A DNA stretch of 64,000 nucleotides from Antedon mediterranea. Taxonomy: Eukaryota; Echinodermata; Crinoidea; Comatulida; Antedonidae. Each line of letters begins with the position of its first letter. Position 1 is the first letter of the stretch. Below, one piece after another: positions 54,601 through 64,000 of the stretch. The DNA lies in assembly GCF_964355755.1 (NCBI RefSeq), contig NC_092672.1:27152501-27216500 (forward strand). The letters are read 5' to 3'. The position numbers and the translations under genes are program-made. The notes below the pieces were generated by a model that searched no databases, was not told where the DNA came from, and saw only the letters and a list, made by a program, of their open reading frames with translations.

Positions 54601-57600
54601 TTTAAATGCGAGGCCCTAGCTAGGAAGGCTTGACCTATGCTGTATCACCAGAGCCTAGCAATTCAAAAGGGCTATGTTGACTGTATATGATTTATTTGAT
54701 TTCATGGGTTTAACTTTTCAGCTGATTGAGATCATTTTTTTTATCCTTTACAATTTCCCTCCGTGTAAATGTTGTTGATTAATAGAAATTTCGCCCTAAC
54801 GCATGAAGAGACGGATGCTAGTCAAGTCGCCCCATCGCAAAGTCGCCCCATACAAGTCGCCCCATACACAGTCGCCCCATCGCAAAGTCGCCCCAAAACA
54901 AAGTCGCCCTGACACAGTCGCCCCATTGCAAAGTCGCCCCATCGCAAAGTCGCCCCAACGCAAAGTCGCCCCATCGCAAAGTCGCCCCAACACAAAGTCG
55001 CCCCATCGCAAAGTCGCCCCAAACGTTAAAAAATAGTTTAAAAGTGCGTAAAATGTCGCAATGATACACAAAATAACACGGAACGTGTAGGCATAAAAGG
55101 GGAAGCCCCTCCATTTAGTCTCAGGTACGTCACTCGATCGGCACGCTCCCCAATCATCAGAGAGGAAGCCCCCAACTAATCACTCCGCGGTCGCTCTAAC
55201 GTGCTAGCTTTCACCAGAGGGAAACCCCCGTAATTACTCCGCCGTTGTCGCACTACAACGCACCATCTGAAGATGGGGAAACCCCGTCGGAGTTTTACGA
55301 TGATATCAGTCGCGTTCGAAATCGGTGGCGTTTAATTTTGGTCGCGATAAAATGATGTTATACGATCTAGATTATTTTTACTTTGGTCGATGAATATTTA
55401 TTATTATTAGGCCTATATTAATAATTGATTTTTGTTTTTATTTTACACTGAGGTCTCTGATGAGAGAAAGATGTGTGCCTTAAAAATGACAATTTGTAAA
55501 CATAGTTTAAGATTATACTAAGCCTATTATTCAGCATAATGTCATTTAACAGTACATAAATTTAAATGTGAAATATTTTATAGGGAACGTAGGCTACGTC
55601 TGTGTCTTTTATTTTTTATATGCAACAAATTAGGTAAAACAATTTATTTATAAACATTCAGTTTACTATTATATACATAGTATTACAATGAACATTGATT
55701 ATAAGCCTGGAAATGCAATCCCATCATTATATCCATTATAAAATTGCATCATATCGCCACTATATTATGTCGTAAATGATGACGTGCATGTGTGTATTCG
55801 TCGTACGTCCGTGTACGTATTATTCCGTGCCTCTTCACTGTCTTGTTTATTAAAATTAAATAAACACTCGATATGAGGATATTTATTAGGCATGATAATT
55901 AGAATGTTCTATAACCAAAAGGGTTGAAAAGAATTTCTTCAGTAAAATGATCATTCTGCTGTTGAATAAAAAGCGACTCGCAATCTGAAACATTCTCTGA
56001 AACCAATCGGAGCTGCTCTTTCTGGTATCTGTTTCCTTCTCACAGCTGCTACGTCTTTCTGCTGCCCGTCGGGGATTCCCCTTTTTAAAAAACACGCACA
56101 CGATAATCATACTGTACGATGGTTTTTCCATGGTCAAAATGTAGCGTTTTAATTTTACTAAAATACCTGCATGTGTAAAACGATCATATCGGCGTAGAAA
56201 TCCCCTTTTTTTTATTTCTTCATTTTGAAAAGTCATAATTAAAATTAAATAACTATAGACACATAACTTGTCAATAAATGCAAAATGATCAATAAGTAGC
56301 CTATATAACATTTATTGTCTTACAACGCTGTTATTGTTTTAACTACTGTAAATATACGAAGGCCTACTATTTATACACTTATTATATTATCCTAAAAAAT
56401 GAGCTGGTATCCACGCGTAGGTTGAAGAAAGATTCGTAATTGTGGCTCTGGTAACTAATTTTAAAATCATATTAAATTAACATTTTCGAAACTATAAATC
56501 AGGGATAATCTTTTCGAAATCTTTTTAGAACTTTCAAACAAGGGACTATTTTTTAATGATTTTTAAAAAGCACATCACTCCATTATAACCTGTAAAATAA
56601 AAATTAAAACACAAATTATGTATATAATAGGGTAAACATTATAATGTATACGACATTTAGCGCGACCAAAGTAACAACGCAATCGATATCAAACGCAACC
56701 GCTATATGATTAAAACAGCGTACTACTACTAGCGGCGGTACTTCCGAAATAAAACCGTGGGCGACTTTGCGATGGGGCGACTTTGCGTTGGGGCGACTTT
56801 GCGATGGGGCGACTTTGCGTTGGGGCGACTTTGCGATGGGGCGACTTTGTAATGGGGCGACTGTGCCGGGGCGACTTTGTTTTGGGGCGACTTTGCGATG
56901 GGGCGACTTTGTATTGGGCGACTTTGTATGGGGCGACTTTGCGATGGGGCGACTTGACTGGATCCCGAAGAGACACCCTAGTACGCTCTAGCGTCCTCCC
57001 TCTAACCGTCATGTTTCGTAAAGTCCCTATTATGAGGAAAATTTTGATTCGCAACAACCTATATATTAGGATATTATAGGTTTACGTTGCTTTTATCAAT
57101 GCCATATGATTATGGCTGATTTATTTACCTTCATAGCATTACTACTGAAACTGTTACTTAAATGCTGTGGTAAACTGGTGTTTCCACAGAACCATGTTGA
57201 GGTTTACAGTATAAAGAGTTGGAAGAAAAGTTCTAATCTTGTTGGCTTTTTTTACTTTTGCAAATTTCTGGTATTTATTTTGTTAAAAGTATTTATTTTA
57301 AAAGTTTTTCATACAAGTACAGTATTATAATATATATATTTTTGATTCAAATCTTCAATAGAATTTTCCTTTAAAAATGTATTGTTCCCCCTGAAAGGGG
57401 TTGGATAGCCGAGTGGTTAGGACACTTGACTGTCGTACAGATAGACCCGGGTTCAATGCCCGACAACTCCCAGTTCACTCAGCTGTAAAATGAGTACCTG
57501 GTTGAAAATACTAGGGAGAAAAAAGGCGGCGTGGAAAGGAACTGGCCACCCTACCACATAATGCCGAGGCTTAGTACAATGAGCTCCTAACAGCTCATTC

Positions 57601-60600
57601 CCCTACGTTCAGAGAACACGGGACTCACTTCCCTCCTCCTCCCCCTGAAAAAATAATTCTTAACATATTTTTTTTTGAGTATTCCATTTTAGTGTAACAT
57701 GATAGTTATCCACTTTGACCAAAAATTGGGTTAAAAAAAATGTATTTACCTGAAAAAAATGTAATTTAAAGCAAAAAATGGCTGCCAGCCAATGGATTTT
57801 TGGTTGAATTTAACCATTAATTTTGTCATTTTATATGTGAAAAATAACATATTCAAAGTCTGAATTTAATTAATCTTAATTTTTCATGTTTTTGGGGGAC
57901 AATACATCTTTAAAGAATGTTTTTCGCTTTTCTTTTCAGCTAATGGATGAGGTTATGTGTAGTTTACATCATGGTCGACAGTGTCTACTAAACCCATCCA
58001 AAGAATCACTTCCAGATATCTATCGCAATAAATCTACCGTAAGTAAGCATTTTGAAATGGTTAGTGTGATTGAAGCAAAGCAGCTTATTTCTCTGCTTAT
58101 TGTTGGGAAAAGATCTTCTTGGCAAATTTCCCATCTAACACAGATGACACACTATAAATACATCTGTTACATTTTTGTATATTCTTGGATTGCAATTATC
58201 AAATACATTTTATGTTTCGTAAGCACTTTGACAGGCTAATGCTTCGCAGACAATTTCTCTGGATTTAGCAAAAAATAAATATGCATTAACAGCAAGAGAA
58301 TAATGTTGACATGGTCCTTTTACTCTATATCAAGTTATCTCTGATACCTACGTAGCTAGCAGTTTACGATTCCTGTGTGCAATATCTCTGTCTCTCTGTA
58401 ACTGATTGATTGAATTTTGATGGTTTGTCATTAAGGAAATTTGGTGTTATATAGTTTTATTTTTTGAATTGCAGAAAATGAGACTGATATTTTTCCTAAG
58501 TAATAATTATGATTTTTTTTTAGTGCAATGAATGTGTTCTTTATTTTTATGTTTTTTATTTTGTGGAATTGTCTTTAGAAACACTATGTGTATAATTTCA
58601 TATTAGGAAAACCATGCGAGGCATTCCATATTAATTGGCAGTTACAAAGCCATTAAACAATTACTATATAAGAAACCATGTGAAAAGGCTTTACTGCAGT
58701 TACTGCAGTAAAGTACATTTTGTTTGCTATTTAACATGTTATACCTAAATAAATTCTGAGCTTAAATCTACCTAGAACTGAAAGCACTTCAATTTCAGCA
58801 GATGTACTGCTGAAACTTGAGATAGGTAGGTTGGAGGTACGTTTACGTTATAAAAAGGTTTGGAGTTCGACAGAAGTAGTATCGAACCAAGAACTCCATA
58901 ATTACAAGGCCAGTAAACTACCAAGCTCCAGAACCATCTAAACTTGTTTGTTCTCATTGCAGCATTTGTTAAATCCTCCTCTTCCACCTGAAGCAATGTT
59001 AAACTTTTTTATTCATTGTAATAAATTAGTAATGATTGCTTACTATATACACCAGATTCCAGCTTCGAAGTCAGCTCATCATGTAAGTATCTGTCATTAA
59101 TCTCCCTTAATCCCTTCTAATCCAATTGTATAATGTTTTAATCCCAGAAAATTATCATCTTTAGTATACTTAATTATAACTGTTGCCTAATATAAAGTTA
59201 CATCAAATTGAAGCTACACCATTTGCTTGTGTAAGTTTCTGAGCTGTTAATCATTCTGAATCCCTTCTGATCCCTTCTAATCCAAGTTAAGTTTGGATCA
59301 TGTTAAACTTCTTTAATCCTAAAAATCATTTACATCCACATTATTATCATTGTTTCTTAATCATAATTGTTTCCTACATATATACCCCAGATTCAAGCTA
59401 AAAATTTGCTTATGTAATTATCAGAGGCTGAGCTATCATTTAAAGGACAACTTGACCGAGGAACATATTTTAACAACGTATTAGGATGTACATATGATTT
59501 CAGAACAATCGCGAGATTAAGGATATCTCCACACGATCGCTGTACAGCCCTTGCCGTCAATTGCGTGCAGCGATATCCTTTATCTCGCGATTGTTCTGAA
59601 ATCATATACATCCCTAATATGTTGTTAAAATATTGTCCTCGGTCAAGTTTTCCTTTAATCTTCTTTAGTCTCCTTTAATCTGATCTGAATGTACATTTGT
59701 GGATCTGGATTCAAATCTAATCTGTTAGGACACATGAACATCATCACAGTGTTTACTACCTAAAGCATCAATGTGTTTCTCCTTTTTAACACTAAACATA
59801 ATAATAGAATTATTCAAGATTCTAGGAGTAGTAATGGTCATCACAGGTGTTGTCATTGTCATTGTCAACAGCATCATTCAATATAAATTTTATGTCTGGA
59901 TAATACAATTGAATATACTCATAACCTGTTCTACCATGCTGAATCAGATATAAGCCCACCGTTGGGTATAAGCCCACCCTCAGTTAAAAACCCACCATTG
60001 GGTATAAGCACATCCTCAGATATAAGCCTATTACCAAAATGTGATTCCTTTTATGTTAGCCTAACTCCAAATCTGATCCAATTTTATTTTTCTAAGGAAA
60101 TAGGTCTACCCAACATTTTTTTTCCCTTTCATTGTTTTTTACATTTATTTTATTTTCATGTATCACAATTGAATTGCTTGTTTTATATGTTTAATGTTTT
60201 TTATCCATGATTCAGTTTTGTACTGTGTCCTTCCTTTGTTCATTATTTGTCATTCTTTTCATTCCATTACCCAGAGAAGAGTGAATATAGAGAATCAGCA
60301 ATCGTCTTTAAGGATGATGCCTTTAATGGCATCAACCATTGGTCAGGATGCATATTGGCATTCCAGTATACAGGTATGGGTAATACTTGGATCATAGAGT
60401 TCAGTATATAAAATCTAGAGTGAGCAAAAACGTCAATTTCAGAGCTTGCTTTAAGTTTTTAATTGTGCCAACAAGTACTAATAGGTATTAAGCATACCAA
60501 AACGATAAAAGTTTGCAAGTTTTAACCAATTTGTGTAAAAGCTTTATGCATCCACAATTGGTTCTATCATTGACAAATTTCAACAAGAGCTATGCATTTA

Positions 60601-63600
60601 ATCAATTTTGTTGGGGGCTATACATTGTAGACACAAGCTGCATCAGCGCTACACATTGGCAAATTTGCATAAGATGCATTGACAAAAGCGGACAAATTTT
60701 GTGGAATGTGTTAAGTTGCGACAAAGTATGCATTGTGACAAAGCAACTTGAATATGTGACGTAATAAAAAGGTGTTCACTCCAGTATATGGTCTGCATGC
60801 AGGAAACCAACAAAAAACAAGATGACACTATTTTTTTGTACCCTCTAGATTTTAGATATATTAACTTTTTGCTTTAGGTGTACTCATCCATAATGAAAAA
60901 ATAATTATTTTACCTAAATATCAAATTCTTTTTATTCACAAACTACAAAACAGCACTTTTTTTCTGAAATACTAATGTTGCTAAAAAAGAAAGTCCTACT
61001 ACACTATGTTGCACTTTGATTTCTTTATTCTCATGCTATACTAAAGATAAGCAAAATTGTCATTTAACAATAAGACATTTTTCTGTTTTTTATTCATTAT
61101 TTGTATTAGCATCACTATAGAGAAAATTTTAATGTTTTAACAAAATAGATTAATTTTCTAAATTGAATATTTCTTGATTAAATCAGTACTTGACATTAAC
61201 TAACTGAATAACTATGCTTATCACCAAAAAATATTAGATTTTATAATTACTTGCACTGATGAAGGGCTAGTATTGCCCGAAAACTCTGCTAATTGTTCTG
61301 GCTGTTTTACTTTATCGTTGATTTCAAGCTTATTTTATTTTGTATCTCCATTGAGGTCCAGCATTGTAATTTTTCAGTAATTTGCCTTTAGACTTAATAA
61401 TCATACTAATAGTGGTGATGGTGCAGGTTACTGCTGCTCAGAGCTTTAGATGCATGTTCTTTCCTCTTTTCTTTTTATTTAATTAATTTGGGCCTGGGTA
61501 GTATAACACTAATAACTCTCATAGGCATGCATCTATTTTTAATTAGAAATTGAAAAGAGTTTTAGCGCCTTTATTTTCATAAATAATCATTGGAAACACT
61601 TACACATGGTAGCTTAAATAGTGTTTTGACCATATAGAATAAACGGTACCACTAATGTCTGGATAATTGCTTACCTCTACTCCATTGTTCCCAGACCATT
61701 TTTTTGTTGTTTCTGTGTCTTCAGTGTTTATAATATTCAAGCTTTTGAAAGGGGCAACATAGTAATGTAAAAATGTGATTAATAAATCAATAAATGAGGC
61801 TTGATAGAGCGCATTATGCAAAAAGACCTAATGCGCTTTACATTTAAAAAACAAAAATATACAGAGAAAAATATGCAATTCACGAAGCTATGTATGTTAT
61901 GTAGTGTTCAACAGTTTTATTTTTCTGTACCATTCCGGTTAGTAGGTTTCTCTGTTACCGAGCTAGCTTTACTCACAGTCTACTCTCCCAAATACTGAAC
62001 ACCTTTGGGCTGGCTTAATATGTCTGGTTTTCCAAAAATTCGGGTGTTTTTAATGGTAAAAATGAATTTTGGACCTTTTGGATCTGACGAAAAGTCTGTT
62101 TTTTGAGAGTCCAGTATTCGAAGAGGTGACTGTATTATATTATATTTGAGAAACCCATTCAAATATCTCATATGATACATAAATAATACAATAAATTATA
62201 TAATAATACATAAAAAAACTAATGATTTTTTTAATGCTTATATCTTATAGAGACCTCAGCCTTTAGGCACACATCACAAGCAAGTCAGTACATTGTAAGT
62301 GACATTTCTGTATAAAATAAGTGCTGCAATTAAGATCTCCAACCTGTATACCAATCATTGACCAATTGGCAGTGTTTACACATACAATATTAAAACGCTT
62401 CATAACTAAACAAAAATCACTTAACTGCTATTAACAGCAAGAATTTGTAATTAAGTCCGTTTATGTTTCCTTAATGGGTATCAGTAACAGTATTGATTAT
62501 TGTAAATTTTATATCTTGAAAAAACTAAATAATTTGAATTTAGATAAATAAGTTCTAAGTGGTTAGGTGTTTTTTAAACACAAGTCTAAGTGGTTAGGTG
62601 TTTACATTCTAACCATGGAGTAGGCATACTAGTTCAAATCTTGACCCCGATTGTTTATCAAAACACACAACTCTGGCTGGTTGTGCTTACCTTCTAAACC
62701 ATGTCAAGTCTTTCAAATCTGTACCCCAATCACAGCATATACAACTCTTGGTGCTTAGATGATTCTTCTAAACCATGAAGACCTGGTTCAAATCTTTACC
62801 CTGATTGTTTATCACAACACACACAATTCTTGGTTGTTATGTACTTACCTTCTAAACCATGAAGTCCTGGTTCAAATCTTTACCCTGATTGTTTATCACA
62901 CACACACAATTCTTGGTTGTTATGTACTTACCTTCTAAACCATGAAGACCTGGTTCAAATCTTTACCCTGATTGTTTATCACAACACACACAACTCTTGG
63001 TTGTTATGTACTTACCCTCTAAACCATGAAGTCCTGGTTCAAATCTTTACCCTGATTGTTTATCACAACACACACACAACTCTTGGTTGTTATGTACTTA
63101 CCTTCTAAACCATGAAGTCCTGGTTCAAATCTTTACCCTGATTGTTTATCACAACACACACACAACTCTTGGTTGTTATGTACTTACCCTCTAAACCATG
63201 AAGTCCTGGTTCAAATCTTTACCCTGATTGTTTATCACAACACACACACAACTCTTGGTTGTTATGTACTTACCCTCTAAACCATGAAGTCCTGGTTCAA
63301 ATCTTTACCCTGATTGTTTATCACAACACACACACAATTCTTGATTGTTAGGTACTTACCTTCTAAACCATGAAGTCCTGGTTCAAATCTTTACCCTGAT
63401 TGTTTATCACAACACACACACAACTCTTTGTTGTTATGTACTTACCTTCTAAACCATGAAGTCCTGGTTCAAATCTTTACCCTGATTGTTTATCACAACA
63501 CACACACACAACTCTTGGTTGTTATGTACTTACCCTCTAAACCATGAAGTCCTGGTTCAAATCTTTACCCTGATTGTTTATCACAACACACACACAACTC

Positions 63601-64000
63601 TTGGTTGTTATGTATTTACCCTCTAAACCATGAAGTCCTGGTTCAAATCTTTACCCTGATTGTTTATCACAACACACACACAATTCTTGATTGTTAGGTA
63701 CTTACCTTCTAAACCATGAAGTCCTGGTTCAAATCTTTACCCTGATTGTTTATTACAAGTATTAATTTTTATTTCCTTCGTGTCAATATTTAAGAAAATG
63801 TTCGTAACTGTGTGCAATATAATAGAAGAAATGTAAATATTTTATAAAGTTTTTTCTTTATTCAATTGCTTCTTTTTCTAGTGAAGTTGGTTCAAGTCGA
63901 TTTGAAGTGACTTCTCAATACTTGGTAGAGAGTGTCGTTCCATGGCTAAGTGAGACGTTGATGTATTTCACAGTTGCCCTGCAAACATGCCAAGAACTTA
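39641..64000 (+). CDS. ROGDI: ROGDI orthologue (Rabconnectin-3/RAVE subunit), 12 coding exons seen, 3' end outside window
   Basis: Coding exons: 39641-39679, 40593-40664, 41182-41215, 51803-51854, 52298-52355, 53151-53234, 54122-54217, 57940-58038, 58963-59082, 60275-60373, 62251-62294, 63882-64000 (open). All borders are GT-AG and phases agree; 916 nt, 305 codons so far (human ROGDI 287 residues), so only the last residues are missing. Diagnostic stretches are ESEYQWLLQEEVHNVLKEL, GSDQVRGIITLQGDRISKAD, REDIPWRLQQVQDAGNHLQT, PPLPPEAMLNFFIHCNKLVM and RFEVTSQYLVESVVPWLSET, all collinear with ROGDI. Family knowledge: ROGDI is the metazoan counterpart of yeast Rav2 and works with DMXL1/2 and WDR7 in V-ATPase assembly; human loss causes Kohlschutter-Tonz syndrome. 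Intron 3 is 10.6 kb and, like introns 7, 9 and 11, is swollen by mobile and tandem repeats. Exon 3 (ECGKRFRTQATG) is the least conserved and only 34 bp. Confidence 0.95.
39735..40000. repeat. AGGCCTAG/CTAGC palindromic tract in ROGDI intron 1
   Basis: The same kind of tract as 16395-16700: overlapping TAGGCCTA, GCTAGCTAG and CCTAGC words starting about 55 bp after the first coding exon. Confidence 0.75.
42798..44943. mobile_element. 2.1-kb non-autonomous DNA transposon, CAGGG ends, 5-bp target duplication (hAT-like?)
   Basis: Perfect 16-bp terminal inverted repeats CAGGGCTGCAAATTAA (42798-42813) and TTAATTTGCAGCCCTG (44928-44943), flanked by the direct repeat CACTG at 42793-42797 and 44944-44948. 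CAGGG termini are typical of hAT elements, which usually make 8-bp duplications, so a 5-bp duplication marks either a variant hAT lineage or another superfamily. No transposase frame is evident. The interior includes a G14/C14 hairpin near the left end and the palindrome GTCGCGCTATGCGCGAC near the right. It lies in ROGDI intron 3. Confidence 0.75.
42961..43002. repeat. G14 - 14 nt - C14 hairpin
   Basis: Fourteen G (42961-42974), a 14-nt AT-rich loop and fourteen C (42989-43002) form a perfect inverted repeat. Runs of this kind can also form G-quadruplexes. Length could be affected by sequencing error in homopolymers. Confidence 0.8.
45165..45455. repeat. Interspersed repeats of GTGTGAAAGGTAGTC
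   Basis: The motif CAGTGTGAAAGGTAGTC or a close variant occurs about six times at irregular 50-70 bp spacing, with one further pair near 46118 and 46160. Between the motifs the sequence varies, so this is an old, decayed tandem array. ROGDI intron 3. Confidence 0.65.
45582..45917. mobile_element. KDZ-related MITE, about 335 bp
   Basis: Starts GATGTATTGTCCCTCAAAAA and ends GGGGACAATACATCTTTAA, the ends of the element at 10721-16268. Both subterminal regions match as well (ACTTATAAAATGACAAA and GCAGCCAATTTGAC left; TTTTTTCAGGTAAATACATT and CTATTATGTTACATTAAAAT right). The whole interior, arrays included, is absent, so this looks like an internally deleted derivative. Same orientation as the large element. 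Confidence 0.85.
47612..47830 (+). mobile_element. Possible decayed SINE
   Basis: GGTATAACGGCTGAGCGCTC resembles a tRNA-like box A region. It is followed by GAGCAGCCCCAGGGCATAA repeated, GGGCCTTTGCCCCCTG, and an end GTTGCAGCATTATATAAAAA with a short A/T tail. No clean box B is visible. Confidence 0.35.
49903..50052. mobile_element. MITE, same family as 20699-20878
   Basis: The left end CCCTGTCTACACTATTAAAC and the right end GATAGTGTCGACAAGGCTT, with internal TGATGTGCACATATGG and CCATATGGGCACATCACA, match the copy at 20699-20878. ROGDI intron 3. Confidence 0.7.
52141..52177. repeat. Perfect 17-bp hairpin with 3-nt loop
   Basis: GTATCATGGGAATATTT, loop GGT, then the exact complement AAATATTCCCATGATAC. 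It lies in ROGDI intron 4, 120 bp before exon 5. Confidence 0.85.
52708..52990 (+). mobile_element. tRNA-derived SINE
   Basis: Box A-like ATGGCCAAGGGGTTAAGGCA and box B GGGTTCGAGCCCT (52776-52788) at tRNA-like spacing, followed by a body of about 200 bp ending near AATTAATACTTGG. It is a different family from 9429-9738. ROGDI intron 5. Intact boxes suggest a fairly young copy. Confidence 0.75.
54832..55022. repeat. Left array of GTCGCCCCATCGCAAA units
   Basis: About eleven units of 16-18 bp: AAAGTCGCCCCATCGC, ACAAGTCGCCCCATAC, ACAGTCGCCCTGAC and variants. Three frames on the minus strand stay open across the array (for example WGDFAMGRLC repeats) purely because the unit has no stop. Confidence 0.9.
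55095..55300. repeat. Degenerate repeats of about 58 bp with GGGGAAnCCCC hairpin
   Basis: Four cores, GGGGAAGCCCCTCC, GAGGAAGCCCCC, GAGGGAAACCCCCG and GGGGAAACCCCGTCGG, occur about 55-65 bp apart. The spacers are alike (AATTACTCCGC.GT.GCNCT.TAACG and CATCAGAG or ACCAGAG). A similar core in reverse, GTCGGGGATTCCCC, lies near 56068. Part of the 54333-57032 element. Confidence 0.65.
56758..56957. repeat. Right array of GCGATGGGGCGACTTT units (inverted)
   Basis: The complement of the array at 54832-55022, about eleven units, ending GGGGCGACTTGACTGGATCC. The variant units (GTGCCGGGGCGACTTTG, TTGGGGCGAC) recur in mirrored order to the left array, so the two arrays are true inverted copies. Confidence 0.9.
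57370..57914. mobile_element. KDZ-related MITE (reverse orientation) with SINE inside
   Basis: Ends TTTAAAAATGTATTGTTCCC and GGGGGACAATACATCTTTAAA; interior GTAATTTAAAGCAAAAAATG, GCTGCCAGCCAATGGATTTT and TTTGTCATTTTATATGTGAA match the other copies in reverse. It is split by a SINE at 57397-57640. The right end is 25 bp before ROGDI exon 8 (starts 57940), so the pyrimidine tract and AG of that exon directly abut the element. Confidence 0.85.
57397..57640 (+). mobile_element. tRNA-derived SINE nested in a MITE, 10-bp target duplication
   Basis: The head GGATAGCCGAGTGGTTAGGA (box A) with box B GGGTTCAATGCCC resembles a tRNA; the body runs to a CT-rich end (TCCCTCCTCCT). Exact 10-bp direct repeats CCCCCTGAAA flank it (57387-57396, 57641-57650), so it inserted after the MITE. 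Confidence 0.85.
58796..58945 (-). mobile_element. Possible tRNA-like SINE fragment
   Basis: On the minus strand GGTTCTGGAGCTTGGTAGTT resembles box A, and GAGTTCTTGGTTCGATAC resembles box B, at roughly tRNA spacing. It ends just before ROGDI exon 9 (starts 58963). No target duplication seen. Confidence 0.4.
59441..59657. mobile_element. Palindromic MITE, 217 bp, AAGGA ends, TA duplication
   Basis: About 85 bp at each end are inverted copies (left TAAAGGACAACTTGACCGAG, then GATTTCAGAACAATCGCGAG; right the complement with few changes), around a centre ACACGATCGCTGTACAGCCC. TA flanks both ends (TA-AAGGA ... TCCTT-TA), as for Tc1/mariner-type MITEs. ROGDI intron 9. Confidence 0.85.
62570..63755 (+). 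repeat. Tandem array of about 84-bp units derived from a tRNA-like SINE head
   Basis: About twelve near-identical units (starts of GAAGTCCTGG or GAAGACCTGG at 62777, 62861, 62944, 63028, 63114, 63200 and on) in ROGDI intron 11. Each holds CCATGAAGTCCTGGTTCAAA with box B GGTTCAAATC, TTTACCCTGATTGTTTATCA, a variable (AC)n tract and CTTGGTTGTTATGTACTTAC. The oldest-looking unit at the left edge, TCTAAGTGGTTAGGTGTTTA then CATTCTAACCATGGAG, still shows a tRNA-like box A. Length differences come mostly from the (AC)n tract. Confidence 0.85.

Larger units (their letters stand above)
54333..57032. mobile_element. 2.7-kb DNA transposon with facing minisatellites, non-autonomous
   Basis: Terminal inverted repeats of about 30 bp (left TAATAGGGACTTTACGAAAC, right GTTTCGTAAAGTCCCTATTA) enclose two arrays of GTCGCCCCATCGCAAA-type units in opposite orientation (54832-55022, 56758-56957) and a central region without a convincing protein. 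The ends contain TA, so a TA target duplication (Tc1/mariner-like) is possible but cannot be proven. It fills most of ROGDI intron 7. Its design mirrors the KDZ element at 10721-16268, though no sequence is shared. Confidence 0.8.

Noticed and set aside
54796-55114. Open frames encoding WGDFAMGRLC-type repeats, and the same at 56710-57079
   Set aside because: Translation of the GTCGCCCC minisatellite in several frames; no start context, splice signal or conservation.
57403-57475. Functional tRNA gene
   Set aside because: Boxes A and B are present, but no cloverleaf with a paired acceptor stem is evident; the sequence continues as a SINE body flanked by a 10-bp duplication.
61255-61330. GATGAAGGGCTAGTATTGCCCGAAA block as end of a retroelement
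   Set aside because: Such blocks recur near Penelope/LINE-type ends in marine animals, but nothing coding or repeated adjoins it here, so I could not support a feature.
62917-63108. Open frame LLNHEDLVQIFTLIVYHNTH repeated
   Set aside because: Translation of the 84-bp tandem array in ROGDI intron 11.

Overview
The window is animal nuclear DNA: AT-rich, with genes split into many small GT-AG exons, long introns full of transposon debris, and tRNA-derived SINEs. The clear genes are all metazoan orthologues. Together with the very frequent palindrome TAGGCCTA, this fits an invertebrate deuterostome, most likely an echinoderm. The species call is inference; the gene calls rest on translated exons joined by hand with matching splice phases.

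Layout. 1-10,134 (minus): a complete CCDC157-like coiled-coil gene of 12 coding exons. Its introns carry a MITE, a 745-bp palindromic element with a 9-bp target duplication, and a SINE. 10,721-16,268: a decayed DNA transposon related to the KDZ (Kyakuja-Dileera-Zisupton) superfamily, with a broken transposase, a broken Ulp1-like protease, a PHD/RING-like finger and two minisatellite arrays facing each other inside its ends. 17,518-22,620 (plus): a complete SLC43A3-like transporter of nine coding exons. 23.4-24.5 kb: tandem duplications and MITEs. 25,931-29,283 (minus): a proposed six-exon gene for a small type I membrane protein with a tyrosine-rich tail, not recognised. 34,454-36,406 (plus): ANKUB1-like (two ubiquitin-like domains plus ankyrin repeats) with an uninterrupted coding region. 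39,641-64,000 (plus): a ROGDI orthologue of which 12 coding exons are visible; the last residues run off the window. Its introns hold a 2.1-kb element with CAGGG ends, short relatives of the KDZ element, a 2.7-kb element with a second pair of facing minisatellites, SINEs, and an 84-bp tandem array derived from a tRNA-like SINE head.

The genes form no operon or shared pathway. ROGDI belongs to the Rabconnectin-3/RAVE machinery that assembles the V-ATPase; SLC43A3 relatives move purine nucleobases; CCDC157 has been linked to the Golgi and sperm acrosome; ANKUB1 is poorly characterised. The most unusual content is transposon biology: two elements with no evident sequence relationship share the same design of terminal inverted repeats with inward-facing minisatellites, and short internally deleted relatives of the KDZ element are scattered through introns, one ending about 25 bp before a ROGDI exon.
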